Positions 1 to 7,255 of a stretch of DNA of 33,484 bases are shown here, piece by piece. The DNA is from Pseudomonadota bacterium (GTDB taxonomy: Bacteria > Desulfobacterota > Desulfarculia > Adiutricales > JAGVGV01): positions 1 to 33,484 of the forward strand of contig JAHJTB010000167.1 in NCBI GenBank assembly GCA_018830135.1, in the 5' to 3' direction. Position 1 is the stretch's first letter; each line of letters opens with the position of its first letter. Made by a program: the position numbers and the translations under genes. The notes beneath the pieces were generated by a model. That model saw nothing but the letters and a program-made list of their open reading frames with translations, was not told the DNA's origin and ran no database searches.

Positions 1-757
1 CCATGGTCGACAGTTTGAGCCTCCGGGCGCCCCGGGTGAAAAGGAGCAGGGGCAGGGCGGTGACCAGCGCGGTCCCGACCAGGTACAGATCGACGATCGG
101 GCCGTGGTGGCCGAACGTGCCCCGTCCCGTGTATTCCAGCCAGATCAGATAGCCCAGGGCCGGCATGGACAGCAGGAGGGTTTCCACGGACAGGCCGACC
201 AGGGCGCCGACCGGACTGATCTTGCGGATCAGGCCGTAGAGGCCGAAACTGAAGGCCAGGCTCAGGGCGACCCAGGGAAAGCGGCCGTATTGGAGAGCCA
301 GGTAGATAACCCCGGCGGCGGCCAGGACCACGGCCGCGATCTGTGCGGCCCGCAGACGTTCCCGCAGGATGCAGACCCCCAACAGGACATTGACCAGGGG
401 ATTGATGTAATAGCCCAGGCTGGCCTGGAGGACGAGGTCGTTGTTGATGGCCCAGATATAGACCAGCCAGTTCAGGCTGACCAGACAGGCCGACAGGAGC
501 AGGGCCGGGATGAGCCGGCGGTTTTTCAGGGTCGGGAGCAGGTCCTTCCAGGCGTGCTGGAAGACCAGCAGGGGAACGAGGAAAAGAAAAGACCAGACCA
601 CGCGGTGCATGGTCGTTTCAAAGGCGGGCACGCCTTTGAGCAGTTTCCAGAAGAGGGGACTGAAACCCCAGATCAGGAAGGCCGATCCGCCGCTGCCCAG
701 GCCCGCCAGCCCGCTCGACCGGAGCCCGGGTCCCTCGGATTCCGGTTTTTCGGGCAA
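1..757 (-). CDS. rarD: RarD-like EamA-family permease, 3' end cut by the window edge
   Basis: Reading the minus strand from a TTG at 757 gives about 252 residues of a strongly hydrophobic protein that runs off the left edge without a stop. Near the N-terminus it carries the motif FLIWGFSPLFWKLL, then HRVVWSFLFLVPLL, then a stretch with NWLVYIWAINNDLVLQASLGY and INPLVNVLLG. These match the RarD branch of the drug/metabolite transporter (EamA) superfamily, inner-membrane proteins of about 300 residues with roughly ten membrane segments. The substrate is unknown. Only 12 bases separate its likely start from the stop of the upstream hydrolase, so the two are probably co-transcribed. The TTG start is a choice by position: there is no ATG or GTG before the conserved region, and a GGAG/AAAGG stretch lies upstream. 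About 50 C-terminal residues should lie outside the window. Confidence 0.85.
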   Translation of the reverse strand, partial: MPEKPESEGPGLRSSGLAGLGSGGSAFLIWGFSPLFWKLLKGVPAFETTMHRVVWSFLFLVPLLVFQHAWKDLLPTLKNRRLIPALLLSACLVSLNWLVYIWAINNDLVLQASLGYYINPLVNVLLGVCILRERLRAAQIAAVVLAAAGVIYLALQYGRFPWVALSLAFSFGLYGLIRKISPVGALVGLSVETLLLSMPALGYLIWLEYTGRGTFGHHGPIVDLYLVGTALVTALPLLLFTRGARRLKLSTM

Positions 758-769
758 TCGGGGCCGCCT

Positions 770-1570
770 TTACTCCAGGGCCTGGAGAAAATCGAGCACG
801 GCCTGATTGAAGGCGTCGGCCTGCTCCACGGTGAACTGGTGGGCCCCGCCTTCGATAATCCGGAGGCGGGCTCCGGGTATGCGCTCGGCCAGAATCCGCG
901 AGTTTTCCGGGGGGATGAGCACATCCAAGTCTCCGGTCAGGACGAGGGTCGGCGCCTGGACCCGGGGCAGGTCGTGGAAGGTGTCGTGCCCCTGGACGGC
1001 CGCGAACTGGTTCATCATGGACTGGAGTGAAGGGGGATGTTCGGCCGAGACGGCCTGGTAGCCCCGGACGATTTCCGGGCGTTTGGCCACGGTATCCGGG
1101 GCGAAGAGGCACTCGGGGGTGCGTGCGGCCGCCTCGGGCGTCCCGGTCATGACGTATTCGGAAAATATGCCCAAAACCTCATCTGAAGCCCGAACGAGTT
1201 GGTCCCCACCGCAATGGGTGCAGACCAGGACCAGGCCCTTGACCCGTTCGGGGTGGTCGATGGCGATGCGCTGGGCGATCATGCCGCCCATGGACATGCC
1301 CAGGACGTGGACCCGTTCCAGGCCCAGGGCCGTCATCAGGCCGACGGTGTCTTCGGCCATCATCGAGATGGAGTAGGGAGAATCGGGCTGATCGGTCCGC
1401 CCGATGCCCCGGTTGTCGAAGATCACGACCTGAAAATGTGGCGCCAGGGCGGGAATCTGAGCGTACCAGTGGCCGGCGTTGCTCCCGAATCCCCGAATCA
1501 TGACCAGCGGCTGGCCCTGGCCGTGGACCTCGTAATACATGTCGATATCGTTGACCCGAGTCTTGGGCAT
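770..1570 (-). CDS. Alpha/beta-fold hydrolase (esterase-like)
   Basis: A 266-residue alpha/beta hydrolase. The nucleophile elbow is GMSMGG with Ser93. The oxyanion region is MIRGFGSNAGHW near residues 24-35, the probable acid is Asp216 in GDLDVLIPP, and the catalytic histidine is His244 in GGAHQF. This complete triad matches the family that contains 3-oxoadipate enol-lactonase, BioH-like esterases and related ester/lactone hydrolases; the substrate cannot be read from sequence. The start at 1570 is favoured over the longer open frame because the sequence begins with the family-typical first strand and a GAGGAGG ribosome-binding site lies 8 bases upstream. No signal peptide, so cytoplasmic. 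It is followed after 12 bases by the RarD-like permease. Confidence 0.9.
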   Translation of the reverse strand: MPKTRVNDIDMYYEVHGQGQPLVMIRGFGSNAGHWYAQIPALAPHFQVVIFDNRGIGRTDQPDSPYSISMMAEDTVGLMTALGLERVHVLGMSMGGMIAQRIAIDHPERVKGLVLVCTHCGGDQLVRASDEVLGIFSEYVMTGTPEAAARTPECLFAPDTVAKRPEIVRGYQAVSAEHPPSLQSMMNQFAAVQGHDTFHDLPRVQAPTLVLTGDLDVLIPPENSRILAERIPGARLRIIEGGAHQFTVEQADAFNQAVLDFLQALE

Positions 1571-1873
1571 GTTGCGGACCTCCTCGCGACGTGCTCGTCC
1601 AGGTTGATGGTGGAATCGACTCGGATGAGCTTGCGGTATAACGGCCCGAGCTGTCAAGGAAAAATAGATTCCGGCCCGAGTCGGATCGGGCCGGGCCCGG
1701 CCTCGATCCGCCCGGAAAGGGCCTGAAAGACGGTTCCGAACATTGACAACGGCCCGGCCGGACTTACGTTTAGAAACGGAGACCAACGAGGCGCGCTGCG
1801 ACGAACGCCAGAACTGCGGCCATGAGACGGCTGGAGTGCCGCTCGATGGCCATTTTTGTCAGGAGGACGACAA
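1571..1873. other. Divergent intergenic region between hydrolase and methyltransferase
   Basis: About 300 bases without a gene, between two divergently transcribed genes, so it must hold both promoters. It contains a perfect 7-bp hairpin (1673-1679 with 1686-1692) next to the GC palindrome CCGGGCCCGG at 1691-1700. A TTGACA at 1743-1748 faces the methyltransferase. A second TTGACA on the minus strand near 1633-1638 faces the hydrolase but has no well-placed -10 box. Confidence 0.5.
1743..1770 (+). promoter_or_regulatory. Possible sigma-70 promoter for the methyltransferase gene
   Basis: A perfect -35 box TTGACA (1743-1748) is followed after 16 bases by a weak -10 box TACGTT (1765-1770). The leader to the ATG at 1874 would be about 95 bases. 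The weak -10 keeps confidence low. Confidence 0.35.
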
Positions 1874-2941
1874 ATGCAAACAAGGCAAACGCAAATACGG
1901 TCCGGCTGGCCCATGAGTCCGCTGGACCAGGCCGGCGCCTTCGACCGGATGGACGACGGTGACGACCTGGGCTTTTACGCCCGGGACCGTTTCGTCAGCC
2001 ACCTGGATCGGACCGCCCTGGACATGGTCGAGCGAATCGTCGGGACTCTGATCGTCGAGGCCGCCCCGGTGATTCTGGACCTGATGGCCGGTTGGGATTC
2101 CCATGTCCCGGCCATGCTCCGGCCGGCCGAAGTGGTCGGCCTGGGACTCAACGAAAACGAACTTCAGGGCAATCCGGCTCTGACTCGATACGTCATCCAC
2201 GACCTGAACCAAGACCCGGTGCTGCCTTTCAAGGACCGGACCTTTGACGTGGTGATCAACACCGTGTCCGTGGACTACATGACCCGACCGGTCGAAGTCT
2301 TCGAGGAAGTCGGACGGATTCTCAAGCCGGGCGGCCTGTTTCTGGTCATTTTTTCGAACCGCATGTTTCCGGGCAAGGCGGTCCGGGTCTGGAAGGAATC
2401 CGGCGAAGAGGAGCGGGTTCTGCTGGTCGAGGAACTCTTCGACCGGGCCGGCCGGTTCGAAAGACCCGAAAAATACATCTCCCTGGGCAAGCCGCGGCCC
2501 CAGGACGACAAATACGCCGGCGTCCTGGACCTGAGCGATCCGGTTTACGCGGTTTACGCCGAACGCTCGGGGAGGAGCGCGGCCGGCCGGACGCGGCCCG
2601 AACTGGCCCAAGGCATCGATACGGCGCCCGGCGGTCCGGAGCTGGAATGCCGCAAGGCCGAAGTCGGCCGGACCCGGTGCTGCCCCTACTGCGGCGAACG
2701 GCTCAAGAAATGGGCCGTGCCGGACAATCCCTTCTCTCAGACCTGGGACAACGAGTTCATGTACATCTGTTTCAACGACCAGTGCCCCTATTACGTCCGG
2801 GGCTGGGAAGTCATGACCCGGGGGCTGAACCGGTGCCACTCCTACCGGTTGATGTATCATCCGGAAAAGGACCGATGCATGCCCGTGCCCGTGCCCACTC
2901 CCAAGGCCCTCAGAGAGAGCATCGTCGAAGAAGACGCGTAA
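1874..2941 (+). CDS. SAM-dependent methyltransferase with C-terminal zinc ribbon
   Basis: A 355-residue two-domain protein. Residues about 60-200 form a class I methyltransferase: motif I is ILDLMAGWDSH (67-77), an acidic post-II strand holds GLGLNENEL, and the motif IV region reads FDVVINTVSVDYMTRP, followed by LKPGGLFLVIFSNR. Residues about 265-340 form a separate cysteine-rich module: CCPYCG at 269-274 pairs with CFNDQC at 299-304, a four-cysteine zinc ribbon followed by a conserved YRLMYHPEKDR segment. The methyl acceptor is unknown; the zinc ribbon may select a protein or nucleic-acid partner, which is inference. Start at 1874 is set by AGGAGG at 1861-1866; an in-frame TTG at 1856 overlaps that site and is unlikely. 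A strong hairpin follows the stop. Confidence 0.85.
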   Translation: MQTRQTQIRSGWPMSPLDQAGAFDRMDDGDDLGFYARDRFVSHLDRTALDMVERIVGTLIVEAAPVILDLMAGWDSHVPAMLRPAEVVGLGLNENELQGNPALTRYVIHDLNQDPVLPFKDRTFDVVINTVSVDYMTRPVEVFEEVGRILKPGGLFLVIFSNRMFPGKAVRVWKESGEEERVLLVEELFDRAGRFERPEKYISLGKPRPQDDKYAGVLDLSDPVYAVYAERSGRSAAGRTRPELAQGIDTAPGGPELECRKAEVGRTRCCPYCGERLKKWAVPDNPFSQTWDNEFMYICFNDQCPYYVRGWEVMTRGLNRCHSYRLMYHPEKDRCMPVPVPTPKALRESIVEEDA

Positions 2942-2960
2942 TCATCACCAGACGAAAATT

Positions 2961-2994
2961 CCGGCCCGTTCCTCCACCCGGGGGGGCGGGCCGG
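2961..2994 (+). terminator. Terminator-like hairpin after the methyltransferase
   Basis: CCGGCCCG at 2961-2968 pairs perfectly with CGGGCCGG at 2987-2994. The downstream bases (CTTGACTTTT) are only moderately T-rich, and the hairpin abuts the -35 box of the next promoter. Confidence 0.5.
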
Positions 2995-2995
2995 C

Positions 2996-3024
2996 TTGAC
3001 TTTTCACCAGGGCCTGAATATGAT
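2996..3024 (+). promoter_or_regulatory. Sigma-70 promoter for the PilZ gene
   Basis: TTGACT (2996-3001), a 17-base spacer, then TATGAT (3019-3024). This is near-consensus with ideal spacing. Initiation is expected near 3031, leaving a leader of about 30 bases before the GTG at 3063. Confidence 0.7.
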
Positions 3025-3062
3025 GAACGCATTCATCCCCTCGAACATGGAGTACCCCGCTT

Positions 3063-3404
3063 GTGGAACGAAGGAAGCTCAAAAGACGGCACTTGATCTA
3101 TTACCTGCGCGTCTATGATCGGACCACCGGCCAGTTGCTCGGGCGGCTGGGGGACCTGACCACCGATGGGGTCATGCTCATCAGCGAAGAGCCCATCGAA
3201 ATCCGGAAGACCTTCCACCTCCGTATCGATCTGCCCGAACAGATCGAGGGCCGGCGGGAGATCACCTTCGAGGCCATAAGCCGATGGGCTTCCAAAGACA
3301 TCAATCCCAACTTCCACGACACCGGTTTCCAGTTCTCCGTCATTTCCCGGGACGACCTCGATGCCGTGATCGAACTGATCGAGGAACTGCTGCTTCCGGA
3401 TTGA
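3063..3404 (+). CDS. Single-domain PilZ protein (predicted c-di-GMP receptor)
   Basis: A 113-residue protein that is essentially one PilZ domain. The N-terminal arginine cluster ERRKLKRRHL (residues 2-11) supplies the RxxxR-type motif, and DLTTDGVML (32-40) matches the second c-di-GMP-binding motif, normally D/N-x-S-x-x-G, here with Thr in place of Ser. A C-terminal acidic helix (IELIEELLLPD) closes the domain. Family knowledge says such proteins bind c-di-GMP and act on a partner; none is evident nearby. Start is GTG at 3063 with GGAG ten bases upstream; the ATGs nearby are out of frame. It is monocistronic with its own promoter and converges on the plsC gene. Confidence 0.85.
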   Translation: MERRKLKRRHLIYYLRVYDRTTGQLLGRLGDLTTDGVMLISEEPIEIRKTFHLRIDLPEQIEGRREITFEAISRWASKDINPNFHDTGFQFSVISRDDLDAVIELIEELLLPD

Positions 3405-3492
3405 CGGGGCGGTTTTCCGGGATTATCGCCCCGGAATATCCGGGAAAAGGGCGGGATTTCCGGATCGGCGTCGCTCGACCGCTTGGCCGGTA

Positions 3493-3508
3493 GGCGGACC
3501 GGTCCGCC
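3493..3508. repeat. 16-bp perfect palindrome between convergent genes
   Basis: GGCGGACCGGTCCGCC is a perfect 16-bp palindrome lying 17 bases past the plsC stop and 88 past the pilZ stop. With an imperfect TTTTCC...GGAAAA arrangement at about 3414-3448, it could support bidirectional termination. There is no clean T-tract, and it could instead be a protein-binding site. Confidence 0.4.
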
Positions 3509-3525
3509 CGAGACGGATAAATCCT

Positions 3526-4260
3526 TTACTCGGCCAAGAGGGCGGCGATGGCTTGGCTAGTCTCTTCGGCCAGGGCGGCCAGTTCATCGGGGCCGTATTT
3601 TTTCGGGTCGATGGGCTGGCCGACGCGCATGTCGATGGACCCGGACGCGGGCATGAGGGATCGGGGGGGCCACAGTTCGGCGGAGCCGATGAGGGCCACG
3701 GGCAAGATGGGCTGCCCGGCCGTGTGGGCCAGGAGAAAGGCGCCCTTTTTAAAAGGCAGAAGGGAGCCGGCCGGGCCTCGGTTGCGCGTGCCTTCCGGAA
3801 AGATGACCACGGCGGCGCCGGCTCGGATTTTGTCCGCCCCGTCCTGAAGGAAGCGGTCGGTGTTGCCGGCCCGCTGGCGGTGGATGGGGATATGTACCCG
3901 CTTGAGGTGCCAACCCAGAAAGGGGACTTTGAGCAGCGAGGCCTTGGTCACCCAGCAGACGTCGACGGGCAGGCCGGCCAGGATGGCGCCGATATCGGCG
4001 GCCGAGCGGTGGTTCGAGGCCACCACGCAGCCGCCTCCGGAACCGGGCTGGTTGGCCGGCAGGTGTTGGACGCCTTCCACGGCGATGTGAATCCCCGCGG
4101 CCCGCATGTTGATGCCGGCCCAGAGGGGCGCGAACCAGCGGGCTCGCCTGGCCGACCACAAGCTGGCGATCAGGGACAGCAGACCGAAAATCGCGGTGCT
4201 CAGACCGAAGAAGGGCAGCAACCAGGCGGCCCGAAGCAGTTCCCTCCCGGACATTCGCAT
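3526..4260 (-). CDS. plsC: 1-acyl-sn-glycerol-3-phosphate acyltransferase (PlsC family)
   Basis: A 244-residue lysophospholipid acyltransferase. An N-terminal hydrophobic segment (about 11-35) anchors it to the inner membrane. Block I is NHRSAAD (83-89) with His84 and Asp89 as the catalytic NHx4D pair. A GWHLKRVHIPIHR segment lies near 116-128, block III is FPEGTR (154-159), and block IV is near PILPVALIG. The family transfers an acyl chain to the sn-2 position of lysophosphatidate to make phosphatidate. Block I reads HRSAAD rather than the more usual HQSxxD, a tolerated variation. The ribosome-binding site GGAGG lies upstream of the ATG at 4260. It is a single gene converging on pilZ. Confidence 0.9.
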   Translation of the reverse strand: MRMSGRELLRAAWLLPFFGLSTAIFGLLSLIASLWSARRARWFAPLWAGINMRAAGIHIAVEGVQHLPANQPGSGGGCVVASNHRSAADIGAILAGLPVDVCWVTKASLLKVPFLGWHLKRVHIPIHRQRAGNTDRFLQDGADKIRAGAAVVIFPEGTRNRGPAGSLLPFKKGAFLLAHTAGQPILPVALIGSAELWPPRSLMPASGSIDMRVGQPIDPKKYGPDELAALAEETSQAIAALLAE

Positions 4261-4328
4261 GTCTCATTCCTCCGGCGGAACGCGTGAAATACGTCCCGGC
4301 CTCGTGATGATCTGGATTGGACCGGCTT

Positions 4329-4356
4329 ATATTACACGAATTTCGGACCGGGACAA
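4329..4356 (-). promoter_or_regulatory. Possible promoter for plsC
   Basis: On the minus strand TTGTCC (4351-4356) is followed after 16 bases by TAATAT (4329-4334). The leader to the plsC ATG would be about 60 bases. Both boxes are imperfect. Confidence 0.4.
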
Positions 4357-4506
4357 GGGACCAACTTCAATTGGCAGTAACGCCTCGGTAATTGGAGGCG
4401 GTCCCCAACCGCTCTGTCGCTGCCCTAACCCTCACATGGTAATAATTTCGATCAGCCGGCCCGGCGGCGGATGCCGGTTGACATCGAAACCACCCGGAAG
4501 TGATAA

Positions 4507-4626
4507 TTGACCTTCCCCGCGGCAGGCCGAGGCGAACCTTCGACATGTAAGGAAGAAATCCATTTGTCTGCTTGGCGAGCCCACCCAGGGGCAAGCCGCG
4601 AGGAATGCGCCCGCCGCGCATGTTCA
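4507..4626 (+). repeat. 120-bp dispersed repeat, copy A
   Basis: Aligns end to end with copies at 19211-19329 (opposite strand) and 24742-24861 (same strand). Shared blocks are TTGA..CT(C/T)CC at the left end, CTTCGACATGTAAGGAAGAA in the middle, GGCG.GC..ACC and GCGAGGAATGCGCCCGCC towards the right, and GCATGTTCA at the right end. This copy is the most degraded of the three: its GGCGAGCCCACCCAGG arm no longer pairs cleanly. It contains no gene and sits about 80 bases upstream of the amidohydrolase. Confidence 0.85.
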
Positions 4627-4709
4627 GGACTCCGAAACGAGGGAGATAAAAATCGGCTGACGGACCGGGAGACCCGGCGCGGGACCGGTGGTCCGGGAAG
4701 GGGGAATGC

Positions 4710-5834
4710 GTGAAACTGCCAAGGGGAAACAAAGGCAGGTTGTTCAGAGGGGGACTCGTGCTGGTCGCGGCTGTCGGATTTGTGGTCGTGGCCGCTTCCG
4801 CCTACGCCCAGAGAGCCGAGGGTGCGCCCAGGCGTGGGCCGGCGGAGGGTCGGCAGGAGAAGGGCGGGCCGGAATATGTCGACGCGCACAATCACCTGTT
4901 CGGACGAGGCAGGTCTTTCGGCCGGGACGTGGTCGATTTCGAGGGGGCGGCCAAGGAGGCCTTGGCCCTGATGGACGAGTTGGGTATCCGGAAGATGTAC
5001 GTCATGCCTCCGCCTTTTCCGGACGACCATCCCCAGGTTTTTGATTTCAGCGATCTGACCGGAGTCATCCGCAAGCACCCCGACCGGTTCGCTTTCCTGG
5101 GCGGGGGCGGCACCCTGAACCCCATGCTGATGCGAGCCGTCAAGGAAGGCCGGACCTCGCCGGACATGAAGGACCGCTTCGAAAGGCAGGCCCTCGAGAT
5201 TCTGGCCCAAGGCGCCATCGGCTTCGGCGAAATGGCCACGGAGCATTTCGCCTTGGGCCCCCAGCACCCCTACGAATCGGCGCCCTCCGACCACCCGTTG
5301 CTCCTGCTGCTGGCGGATATAGCCGCACGCGAGGGCGTGCCCATCGACCTGCACATGGAAGCGGTCGACAAGGCCATGTCCTTTCCCGAAAAAATCCGCT
5401 TCCGGCAGAACCCCGGGTCCCTGGAGCCGAACATCCCGGCCTTCGAACGTCTGCTGGCCCACAACCCGAAGGCCTCGATCATCTGGGCCCACGTGGGCTG
5501 GTGCCACACCGGCCAGCGGACGACCGCCCTGTGCGACCGGCTTCTGGCCAGTCACCCCAATCTGTACATGAGCTTCAAGATCAGCCGGGACAGCCTGCCG
5601 GAGTTGAGTCCCCTGGCCCCCGGCCAGGGCCTCAAAACGGAATGGCGAGACCTGATCCTCAAATATCCCGACCGCTTCATTATCGGCACGGACCAGTTCT
5701 ACGTCTCCCCCAGGCTCGATGTCCAGTTCCCTCAAAGGGCCCGGGGGCCAAGGGCCCTGATCAATTTTTTGCCCCCGGACGCGGCCCGTCAGGTGGGAGT
5801 CGAGAATGTCCGGCGTCTTTTCGGCCGGGATTGA
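4710..5834 (+). CDS. Exported amidohydrolase-2 family metal-dependent hydrolase
   Basis: A 374-residue protein with a cleavable signal peptide (basic start, hydrophobic 12-30, probable cleavage after AYA at 31-33). The mature part is a metal-dependent TIM-barrel hydrolase. DAHNHL supplies His60 and His62, FGEM an acidic ligand candidate, DLHMEA and WAHVGW the later histidines, and GTDQF the catalytic aspartate. That is the ligand order of the amidohydrolase-2 (COG2159) group, which includes decarboxylases and lactonases; the reaction is not predictable. An exported form is unusual because most relatives are cytoplasmic. GTG start at 4710 is supported by GGAAGGGGGA upstream. It converges with the PKD gene, with only six bases between stops. 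Confidence 0.8.
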   Translation: MKLPRGNKGRLFRGGLVLVAAVGFVVVAASAYAQRAEGAPRRGPAEGRQEKGGPEYVDAHNHLFGRGRSFGRDVVDFEGAAKEALALMDELGIRKMYVMPPPFPDDHPQVFDFSDLTGVIRKHPDRFAFLGGGGTLNPMLMRAVKEGRTSPDMKDRFERQALEILAQGAIGFGEMATEHFALGPQHPYESAPSDHPLLLLLADIAAREGVPIDLHMEAVDKAMSFPEKIRFRQNPGSLEPNIPAFERLLAHNPKASIIWAHVGWCHTGQRTTALCDRLLASHPNLYMSFKISRDSLPELSPLAPGQGLKTEWRDLILKYPDRFIIGTDQFYVSPRLDVQFPQRARGPRALINFLPPDAARQVGVENVRRLFGRD

Positions 5835-5840
5835 CGCAGC

Positions 5841-6833
5841 CTATGGTTCGGTCAGGCTGGAAATAAAGCAATACCCGGTGAACAGGCTGTGATCGACCTT
5901 GACCGCCACGTCGTCACTGGCCTGATAGCCGGCCTTGTCCGTGACCGTAAGCTGAAAGTTCAACAGTGTGCCTTCCTTCTCGATCAGGGGCGCGATAAAG
6001 TTCGCCTTGGGGCTGAACGGGTTTTCAATGGGCACGAGCGGGCCGCCGGTCTGACGCCATTCATAGGCGACCAGGCCGTCATCCTTGTCGCTGGACTTGG
6101 AGCCGTTCAAAACCACTTTGGACTTTTCCTTGACCGTCTGGTCCTGTCCGGCGTCGGCCACGGGCCGCATGTTGGCCGGCGTGATCGTGACCGTATCGGT
6201 CGCGGACAGCCCGTTTTTATCCGTGACCGTCAACTGAAAAATCAGCTTGTCCTGTAAAGAGGCGAAACGGGGTACGGTGAATGTCGGCTGGCTGGCCGCG
6301 GGGTCGGACAGGCTGGTTCGCGGACCGGACACTATTTCCCATTTGTAAGTCGCGATCCCATCGTCCGGGTCGGTGGAGCCGCTGCCATCCAGGGTAACCT
6401 GGTCCCCGGCCATGACCTGCCGGTCCTGGCCGGCCTCGGGTACGGGCGGCTGATTGACCCAGACGATCCGGACCAGGGTGTTGGCCGCGTCGGCGTTGCC
6501 CTTTTCGTCGGTCACGGTCAGGACAAAGCCCAGAACGGCGCCGTTGAGGCCCACGTTCGGGGCGATGAATTCCGTTCTGGCCTGGGTCGGGTCTTCGATT
6601 TGGACGGTCGGACCGGCGGCCTGGGCCCACTGGTAGGTCTTGATAGTGCAGTTGGCCCTGGATCGGGACCCGTCCAACCGGACCTTGTTTCCGGACTGGA
6701 CCGCCTGGTCCTCGCCGGCATGCGCCTTGATCAGACAGGGCGCCGTCTTGGCCTCGACCGGCGAAGCCGAAACCAGGGCCAGAGACAGGATCAGAATGCC
6801 AAATATCTGCTGGTAATAGGCCTTGAAGGTCAT
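5841..6833 (-). CDS. Exported protein with three PKD/Ig-like repeats
   Basis: A 330-residue secreted or periplasmic protein. The signal peptide has a hydrophobic core FGILILSLALVSA and probable cleavage after VEA near residue 28. Three tandem PKD-type beta-sandwich repeats of about 95 residues follow. Each opens with a variant of (A/D)AGxDQxV, continues with V(R/T/V)L(D/N)GS.S, then a Y.W motif (YQWAQAAGP, YKWEIVSGP, YEWRQTGGP), and ends with F.LTVTD. This is the REJ/K319L-like PKD family, normally an adhesion or spacer fold. No catalytic domain and no anchor were seen; the tail carries one cysteine. Start at 6833 is set by GGAGGGTGG upstream; an upstream in-frame ATG at 6944 would add about 37 residues ahead of the signal peptide and is rejected. 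Confidence 0.85.
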   Translation of the reverse strand: MTFKAYYQQIFGILILSLALVSASPVEAKTAPCLIKAHAGEDQAVQSGNKVRLDGSRSRANCTIKTYQWAQAAGPTVQIEDPTQARTEFIAPNVGLNGAVLGFVLTVTDEKGNADAANTLVRIVWVNQPPVPEAGQDRQVMAGDQVTLDGSGSTDPDDGIATYKWEIVSGPRTSLSDPAASQPTFTVPRFASLQDKLIFQLTVTDKNGLSATDTVTITPANMRPVADAGQDQTVKEKSKVVLNGSKSSDKDDGLVAYEWRQTGGPLVPIENPFSPKANFIAPLIEKEGTLLNFQLTVTDKAGYQASDDVAVKVDHSLFTGYCFISSLTEP

Positions 6834-7255
6834 AACACCACCCTCCCCTTCCGTTGTAAAGGCCCGGGACCCGTCCTTCACCGTGGAGGAGAATTCCCCA
6901 CCGATTGAAACAGGGAATCTCAACGATCCGTCATTACAGGGCATCTTTAAAATGCGCCCCTATCATAGCGCTTGAAGCCGCCTTTGCCAAGGCCCTGGGA
7001 TGATAAATATCAACGAGCCGTGATAAACCCGGATTTTGCGGTTGTCTTCTACCGCGGCGCCGAAATGGGTGCTGCCACGCTCGTTTCCCGCTTTTCGGCC
7101 TTGACGTATCGTATAATACGCCCGCGGCCCAAAACCGGTCCAACTTCGCGTTTCGCTATGCATTTCGACGCCTCGCTACCAACCCAACTGCAAAATCCGG
7201 GATAAAGCGGGGGCCGTCTTGATCTTTTTCCCCGGCTGACGTATCCTTGTTGGCT
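6834..7255. other. Divergent intergenic region between PKD gene and surE
   Basis: About 420 bases without a credible gene. The right half is occupied by an element bounded by inverted repeats (7026-7201). A near-consensus TATAAT occurs at about 7111-7116 inside it, but the only TTGACG lies just five bases upstream, so no standard promoter can be assigned. Two similar 18-base stretches (ATCTCAACGATCCGTCAT near 6915 and ATATCAACGAGCCGTGAT near 7006) resemble each other weakly. Confidence 0.45.
7026..7201. repeat. Inverted-repeat-bounded element, long copy (MITE-like)
   Basis: The left arm CCCGGATTTTGCGGTTG (7028-7044) and the right arm CAACTGCAAAATCCGGG (7185-7201) are reverse complements at 16 of 17 positions. 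The arms resemble those of the compact hairpin at 8903-8963. About 140 bases of unrelated, non-coding DNA lie between them. No transposase is encoded. Confidence 0.6.

Larger units (their letters stand above)
4261..4709. other. Intergenic region between plsC and the amidohydrolase
   Basis: About 450 bases with no credible gene. It holds a possible plsC promoter on the minus strand (4329-4356) and a copy of the 120-bp repeat at 4507-4626. The last 80 bases before the amidohydrolase are very GC-rich, with GGACCGGGAGACCC- and GGACCGGTGGTCC-like short hairpins but no recognisable promoter. Confidence 0.55.

Noticed and set aside
104-1030. 308-codon plus-strand open frame at the left end
   Set aside because: Antisense to the RarD-like permease and the hydrolase, both with recognisable family motifs on the minus strand.
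7102-7116. TTGACG plus TATAAT before surE as a promoter
   Set aside because: The boxes are only five bases apart, so they cannot work together as -35 and -10. TATAAT alone is not enough.
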